DNA of 64,000 nucleotides from Oscillatoriophycideae cyanobacterium NC_groundwater_1537_Pr4_S-0.65um_50_18. GTDB taxonomy: Bacteria > Cyanobacteriota > Cyanobacteriia > Elainellales > Elainellaceae. Below, piece after piece: positions 60,062-64,000 of the stretch (position 1 is its first letter; each line of letters begins with the position of its first letter). The translations under genes were made by a program, and so were the position numbers. The stretch is from assembly GCA_016208305.1 (NCBI GenBank), contig JACQYI010000054.1, positions 186,001 to 250,000 of the forward strand. The letters run 5' to 3'. The notes under the pieces are model-generated. The model saw only the letters and a list, made by a program, of their open reading frames with translations. It ran no database searches and was not told the DNA's origin.

Positions 60062-62427
60062 TTCTCACCAGTTGGACACAGGCGAACAATGCTTTGAATA
60101 CGCGCTTCGAGGGAAACAAATCGAAGTTGGCGGATCATGTGAAAATGTCGCGCACGACGGTGACGAATTTCTTTGGCGAGAAGCCTGTCCGCGAGAGTGA
60201 GTTTCGTAAGATCTGTTTGGCGCTGGGGCTGAACTGGGAAAGGGTTTCCGCAGTGGAGGCTTCAGGCAATCGCCCTTCAACTCAGATACAGCCACAAGAT
60301 GATCTCTTTCAGCAGGTTAAAGAGCGCTGCCGCCAGAAAATTTTGACCCAGCATAGCCAGATGCGATTGCTAAGTGGAGAAGAGATCGGAGTCGATCAGC
60401 TTTATGTGGATGTGTGGTTGCTAAATCGATCGCCTCGCACCTATCAAGTCTCTCAAGCTAAGCTACTAGAAACTTTCGATCTACGGAACGATCGCTTGGG
60501 GTTGGGCGATCGGATCAAGCGTAATCCTGGCTTTGAGGTTGCCAACGCTAACCCAAAATTGGTGATTCTTGGCAAGCCGGGGTCAGGGAAAACAACTTTT
60601 CTCAAGCATCTGGCGGTGGATTGGTGCAAGGGTGAATTTCAGCCAGATTCGATCGCGGTCCTAATTGAATTGCGGCGAATTCGGGATGGGAAATGGGAAT
60701 TATTGGATGCGATCGGTAAGGAATTGAACCTCAAAGATCAACAGCAGGTCGGAGCCTTGCTTGAAGCGGGCAAGCTGTTGGTGTTGATGGATGGATTAGA
60801 TGAAGTTTCCACGAGTAGATTGCGGCAAATAGTACAGAACCAGATCCAACAAATTGCGGAAGACTATCCAAACAATCGGTTTATCTTGACCTGTCGCACC
60901 CAAATCATTACTTCGATTCCTGATGGGTTTACCTCAGTAGAGGTAGCAGACTTTAGTACAGGGCAGATTAAGCAATTTGTTCGGAACTGGTTTACGGCAA
61001 ACGGTAAGTCTGATGTAGAAGCAGCGGAACAGTGGAAAGCCTTTGAGTCTACCGTTAGCAGAAACCCGGCATTGAACGAACTGACGGCAACTCCGGTGCT
61101 GCTGAGTCTTATGTGCTTAGTGTTGCAAGATGAGGGAGCCATGCCCCCTCAGGTGAATTGGCTGTACGAAAAAGCGATTAAGCTACTGCTGAGCAAATGG
61201 AATGATGCTAAGCAGATTGAGGGATGGGAAGTTGGCAGTCAAATCTATGGAGAATTAAATATTGAACAAAAAGAAGCTCTGTTGGTCGATATTGCTGCCC
61301 GTAAATTTGAAAATCTAGAGAACTTCGTCCTGTTTAAGCAGCAAGAGCTAGTGGTTCAAATTGATACGTTTCTTCAACGGACTCGCTTCAATGAGGAAAC
61401 TGCAAAATCTCTTCAACTTGCCAACTCCCAAGAGAGCCTTGCGGTTCTTAAAACCATTGAGGCACAGCACGGTTTGCTGATCGAGCGAGCAGACGAACTG
61501 TGGTCTTTTTCTCATTTAACCTTTCAAGAACACTTTACCCTCCGATGGCTGAATCAGCTTCCGGCTGAACAACTCGCTGACAAGATTGCTAGCCAGCAAT
61601 GGCAGGAGCGGGTTAAGCAACTGGTGAAATCCCAGCAGCCCGCCGATCGCCTGGTGCGGTTGATTAAACAGGCGATCGATCAATCCATTGCCAAAGAACC
61701 TACTTTGCAAACAATCTTAGTTTGGGTACTTGAGAAATCAGAATTTGTCCGAGCGCATTATAGACCTGCCGCGATTCGAGCTTGCTATTTTGCCCTCGAC
61801 CTTGAGCGCGCCTTTGACCGCGACCGTGCCTTCGACCTAGACCTTGATCACGCTCTTGAACTCGCCCGCGCCCTTGACCGCACTCTTAACCGCACCCTTG
61901 ACTGCGCTCTTGACCTCGACCTTGACCTCGCTCTCACTTTTGACCGTGCCCGCACCCTTGCCCGCAACCGCGACCTCGCCCTCGACCGTACCTTCGACCT
62001 CGACTGCGACCGTGCCCGCGCTTTCGCCCTCGACCGTGCCTTCGACCGCGCTCTCGCCCTCGCCCTCGCCCGTGACTCTGAGTTGAAAAATAAACTAGAT
62101 CAGTTGAGAAGAACACTCGTTCAATCTTATGCTGATGGACGGGACTTTCAGCAGTGGTGGCAAGCCAATGGAACTGAGTGGACTAGACAACTTCGTCAAG
62201 TGATGATTCAACATCGCAATATCGGTCACAATTGGAACCTTACCAATGACCTAAAGCGGCAACTCCAGAGCTATTACAATGCCAATCGCTTTCTAGTTGA
62301 ATTGATAAAGATTGAGGGGGCGGTCAGCAATTCCGTTCGTGCCGAAATCGAAGATAGCCTACTGTTGCCCTGGGAAGAACTGCAACGCCGCCACCCAGAA
62401 ACTTACGGGCAGTCCTCATCTCCCTAA
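60040..62427 (+). CDS. HTH-NACHT STAND NTPase
   Basis: A 795-residue STAND protein of the bacterial NACHT (NLR-like) group. The N-terminal HTH of Cro/CI type (about 22-62, NKSKLADHVKMSRTTVTNFF) is followed by the NACHT NTPase: Walker A LGKPGSGKTTFLKHLAVDW (about 176-194), Walker B KLLVLMDGLDEV (about 245-256) and sensor 1 RFILTCRT. A winged-helix/helical region ends with LWSFSHLTFQEHFTLRWL. The next part (about 587-681) is a simple Leu/Ala/Asp/Arg tract, followed by a C-terminal helical domain. Proteins of this class can act in anti-phage immunity. Here the effector position is taken by a DNA-binding domain, so gene regulation is an alternative. It is bracketed by 42-bp repeat arrays. Confidence 0.88.
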   Translation: MERSRKLILTSWTQANNALNTRFEGNKSKLADHVKMSRTTVTNFFGEKPVRESEFRKICLALGLNWERVSAVEASGNRPSTQIQPQDDLFQQVKERCRQKILTQHSQMRLLSGEEIGVDQLYVDVWLLNRSPRTYQVSQAKLLETFDLRNDRLGLGDRIKRNPGFEVANANPKLVILGKPGSGKTTFLKHLAVDWCKGEFQPDSIAVLIELRRIRDGKWELLDAIGKELNLKDQQQVGALLEAGKLLVLMDGLDEVSTSRLRQIVQNQIQQIAEDYPNNRFILTCRTQIITSIPDGFTSVEVADFSTGQIKQFVRNWFTANGKSDVEAAEQWKAFESTVSRNPALNELTATPVLLSLMCLVLQDEGAMPPQVNWLYEKAIKLLLSKWNDAKQIEGWEVGSQIYGELNIEQKEALLVDIAARKFENLENFVLFKQQELVVQIDTFLQRTRFNEETAKSLQLANSQESLAVLKTIEAQHGLLIERADELWSFSHLTFQEHFTLRWLNQLPAEQLADKIASQQWQERVKQLVKSQQPADRLVRLIKQAIDQSIAKEPTLQTILVWVLEKSEFVRAHYRPAAIRACYFALDLERAFDRDRAFDLDLDHALELARALDRTLNRTLDCALDLDLDLALTFDRARTLARNRDLALDRTFDLDCDRARAFALDRAFDRALALALARDSELKNKLDQLRRTLVQSYADGRDFQQWWQANGTEWTRQLRQVMIQHRNIGHNWNLTNDLKRQLQSYYNANRFLVELIKIEGAVSNSVRAEIEDSLLLPWEELQRRHPETYGQSSSP
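61801..62080 (+). repeat. Simple-sequence tract in the NACHT gene
   Basis: About 280 bp of imperfect hexa- and nonanucleotide repeats (variants of GACCTT, GACCGC, GCCCTC) encode alternating LDR, ALD and DLD triplets. The frame stays open throughout, and the composition is strongly C-rich on this strand. Confidence 0.85.
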
Positions 62428-62576
62428 CCCAAAAGACAAATGAGGAGCACGATCGCCCCTCATCCTCATTCAAGCCAGTGCCATCAACTGAGATTCCAGT
62501 CCGAATCTTCGACAGTCAAGCCCGATGGTTTGAGGTGGGCGATCGTCCTTATCCTTAAGGAGCGCAAATTTAGTAA

Positions 62577-62634
62577 AACCGAGTAATTTTTTGAACAAGT
62601 AGGCCATTCCTGCTTTTCAAAAAATTACTCGGTT
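62577..62634. terminator. Large perfect hairpin between NACHT and SDR genes
   Basis: AACCGAGTAATTTTTTGAA (62577-62595) is perfectly complementary to 62616-62634. The loop adds AAGTAGG/CCTGCTT pairing. Arms of 19 bp plus the extension make it a strong bidirectional terminator for the two convergent genes, or a MITE of another family. Confidence 0.65.
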
Positions 62635-62688
62635 CATTCATCCAAAATCTTAAGGAAATGCTTCAGCTTTAGTCTATTGAGGTGCAGT

Positions 62689-63585
62689 TTACGCGATGCC
62701 AATTCCGCCCGTTACCCCATAGACCTCCCCAGTGATATAGCTGCCCTCTTGAGACGCAAGCAAGACATAAACTGGTGCGATTTCTATAGGCTGTCCAGGT
62801 CGGCTCAGCGGTACTTCAGAACCAAATTTCTCAACTTTTTCTTGAGTCTGACCGCCGCTTGGCTGTAGCGGTGTCCAGAATGGCCCTGGCGCGATCGCAT
62901 TGACGCGCACGCCTTGCTCAATCATCTGCTTAGAAACCGACTTAGTGAACGAGACAATGGCTGATTTCGTCATGGCATAGTCGATCAGCGTCTCCGAAGG
63001 GTCATAACCCTGAATAGAAGTCGTGTTGATGATGGATGCACCGGGTTTAAGATGCGTTGCAGCTTCCTGGGTAATCCAGAAGAGAGAATATAGGTTCGTT
63101 TTGAGTACCTGATCGAACTGCTCAGTGGTGATGTCAGCCAGCGAGGGCTGAGACTTTTGTTTGCCCGCATTGTTGACGAGAATGTCTAAGCCGCCAAGTG
63201 CCTTGACTGTATCCGTCACCAATTTCCGGCAAAACTGCTCGTTGGTAATGTCACCCGGCAGCGCGATCGCTTTCCGTCCGGCTTGTTCAATCAAGGCAAT
63301 CACTTCTTTCGCGTCTGCCTCTTCACTGGGAAGATATGAGATGGCGACATCTGCGCCTTCTCTGGCAAATGCGATCGCTACGGCACGTCCGATGCCAGAG
63401 TCTCCGCCTGTAATTAGCGCTTTGCGATGGGTCAGCTTGCCGGAGCCTGTGTAGCTCTCTTCACCGTGATCGGCTAAGGGAGCCATTTTTGAATCGAGTC
63501 CCGGCACAGGTTGCGGCTGTTTGGGAAAAGGGGGTTGTGGATATTGATGACGCGGATCTTGCATCGTGAGGCGATCGGTTCCCAT
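62689..63585 (-). CDS. Short-chain dehydrogenase/reductase
   Basis: A protein of 298 residues from the ATG at 63585 (the frame is open to 63693). The N-terminal Pro-rich tail (about 10-45, HQYPQPPFPKQPQPVPGLD) is followed by the NAD(P)-binding TGGDSGIGRAVAIAFAREG, VNNAGK, the catalytic YAMTKSAI with Tyr and Lys, and the C-terminal ITGEVYGVTGG. It resembles the YghA / general-stress-protein-39 group of SDRs, whose substrates are uncertain. It lies between the NACHT gene and the second 42-bp repeat array, and is convergent with NACHT. Confidence 0.9.
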   Translation of the reverse strand: MGTDRLTMQDPRHQYPQPPFPKQPQPVPGLDSKMAPLADHGEESYTGSGKLTHRKALITGGDSGIGRAVAIAFAREGADVAISYLPSEEADAKEVIALIEQAGRKAIALPGDITNEQFCRKLVTDTVKALGGLDILVNNAGKQKSQPSLADITTEQFDQVLKTNLYSLFWITQEAATHLKPGASIINTTSIQGYDPSETLIDYAMTKSAIVSFTKSVSKQMIEQGVRVNAIAPGPFWTPLQPSGGQTQEKVEKFGSEVPLSRPGQPIEIAPVYVLLASQEGSYITGEVYGVTGGIGIA

Positions 63586-63785
63586 TTGTGTCTCCAGTCT
63601 TTGCGGTTTACATTTAGTTATAAAATCTTCATCGCTCTGTATCGACTTACTTTGGAGAGAGATAGAACTAATGTGCTGCACGACTCCGAGCAATCGGTCG
63701 AATGCCGCTGTTATCCGAACCTGACTCCATCGCTATCCTGGTGGAGCGATCGCACAAGCGGTATTCTCTAAGGCTGAAGCTTAAA
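63586..63785. other. Intergenic region upstream of the SDR gene
   Basis: About 200 bp with no convincing gene. It holds the SDR promoter and leads into the repeat region at the window end. Confidence 0.5.
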
Positions 63786-64000
63786 GCTGCGAAAATCAAG
63801 CGCGATGGTTTGAGGTGGGCGATCGCACCTTCAACCTTCAAGCGCCCTATGCTGAGGTACAACGGTGAATCTTTTCGCTGGGTGGGCGATAGTTTGAGTT
63901 ACAACGATGAAACTTTTCGTTGAGTGGGCGATGGTTTGAGGTACAACGCTGAAACTTTTTGCTGGGTGGGCGATGGTTTGAGATACAACGCCGAAACTTT
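63786..64000. repeat. 42-bp tandem repeat array, second copy (runs off window)
   Basis: A lead-in paralogous to 59375-59445 (CAAGCGCGATGGTTTGAGG, then GCGATCGCACCTTCAACC) is followed by units starting 63864, 63906 and 63948, with a fourth cut by the window edge. The orientation is the same as the first array. An in-frame stop in the second unit argues against coding. A single related fragment occurs at about 62513-62546. Confidence 0.9.

Noticed and set aside
61795-62090. Frameshifted or broken C terminus of the NACHT gene
   Set aside because: The simple-sequence tract stays in one frame, and a normal helical sequence resumes after it up to the stop.
1-64000. tRNA or rRNA genes
   Set aside because: I looked for T-loop (GGTTCRA) and rRNA-like conserved segments and saw none in a plausible cloverleaf or rRNA context. 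A covariance-model scan would settle it.

Overview
This is cyanobacterial chromosomal DNA. The octamer GCGATCGC (HIP1) and its core CGATCG recur throughout, inside and between genes. The gene set is also cyanobacterial: a Ycf54-family Mg-protoporphyrin monomethyl ester cyclase factor, cyanophycinase, a fused pantothenate synthetase/cytidylate kinase, an SLH-domain porin, a nitrate-reductase-associated protein, GGPP synthase and a cytochrome b6-like protein. I cannot name the genus. The many short palindromic repeats and the NACHT gene suggest a genome with a large accessory fraction. I recognised no tRNA, rRNA, CRISPR array or complete insertion sequence.

Layout. 0-8 kb: glucokinase, an orphan sugar-binding lipoprotein, a ChaN-type protein, a PLP amino-acid decarboxylase followed by a HEAT-repeat protein, and a NarL-type two-component pair. 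8-13 kb: a MacA/MacB-like efflux operon (adaptor, permease, ATPase) ending in a TPR protein. 13-17.5 kb: a MOSC protein, a TRZ/ATZ-type amidohydrolase, and a divergent RidA / RutB-like hydrolase / cupin group that looks like nitrogen-compound catabolism. 17.5-20 kb: an AT-richer island with a HsdR-N-like nuclease domain fused to a ParA ATPase, followed by a ParB-like partner. 20-27 kb: M28 peptidase, Crp/Fnr regulator, trpE, a CodA-like amidohydrolase and two small conserved proteins. 27-29 kb: RNase P RNA and RNase III, with a mobile hairpin repeat after each.

29-45 kb: a Gfo/Idh/MocA oxidoreductase, a sensor kinase, a RibD-C reductase, a FemAB-like acyltransferase, a PEP-synthase-like protein with an altered ATP-binding half, an RTX-repeat protein, exopolyphosphatase, trpS and a TldD/PmbA pair. 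45-58 kb: a cytochrome b6-like protein lacking expected cofactor ligands, a pentapeptide-repeat protein, a GDSL esterase, panC-cmk, a FecR protein with a porin, Ycf54, a folD-crtE-DUF212 operon, cyanophycinase and a peptidoglycan transglycosylase.

58.7-64 kb is the most unusual stretch. A tiny divergent gene pair (a ribbon-helix-helix protein and a 41-residue protein) shares a GACGTTA operator and lies between 44-bp direct repeats. It is followed by a 42-bp tandem repeat array, a small secreted protein, and a HTH-NACHT NTPase. The NACHT gene has six helically phased TGTTCA boxes upstream and a simple-sequence C-terminal tract. After it come a large hairpin and a short-chain dehydrogenase, and the same 42-bp repeat family reappears at the window edge. 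The two best candidates for an undescribed system are the nuclease-ParA/ParB-like pair and the operator-controlled NACHT module.
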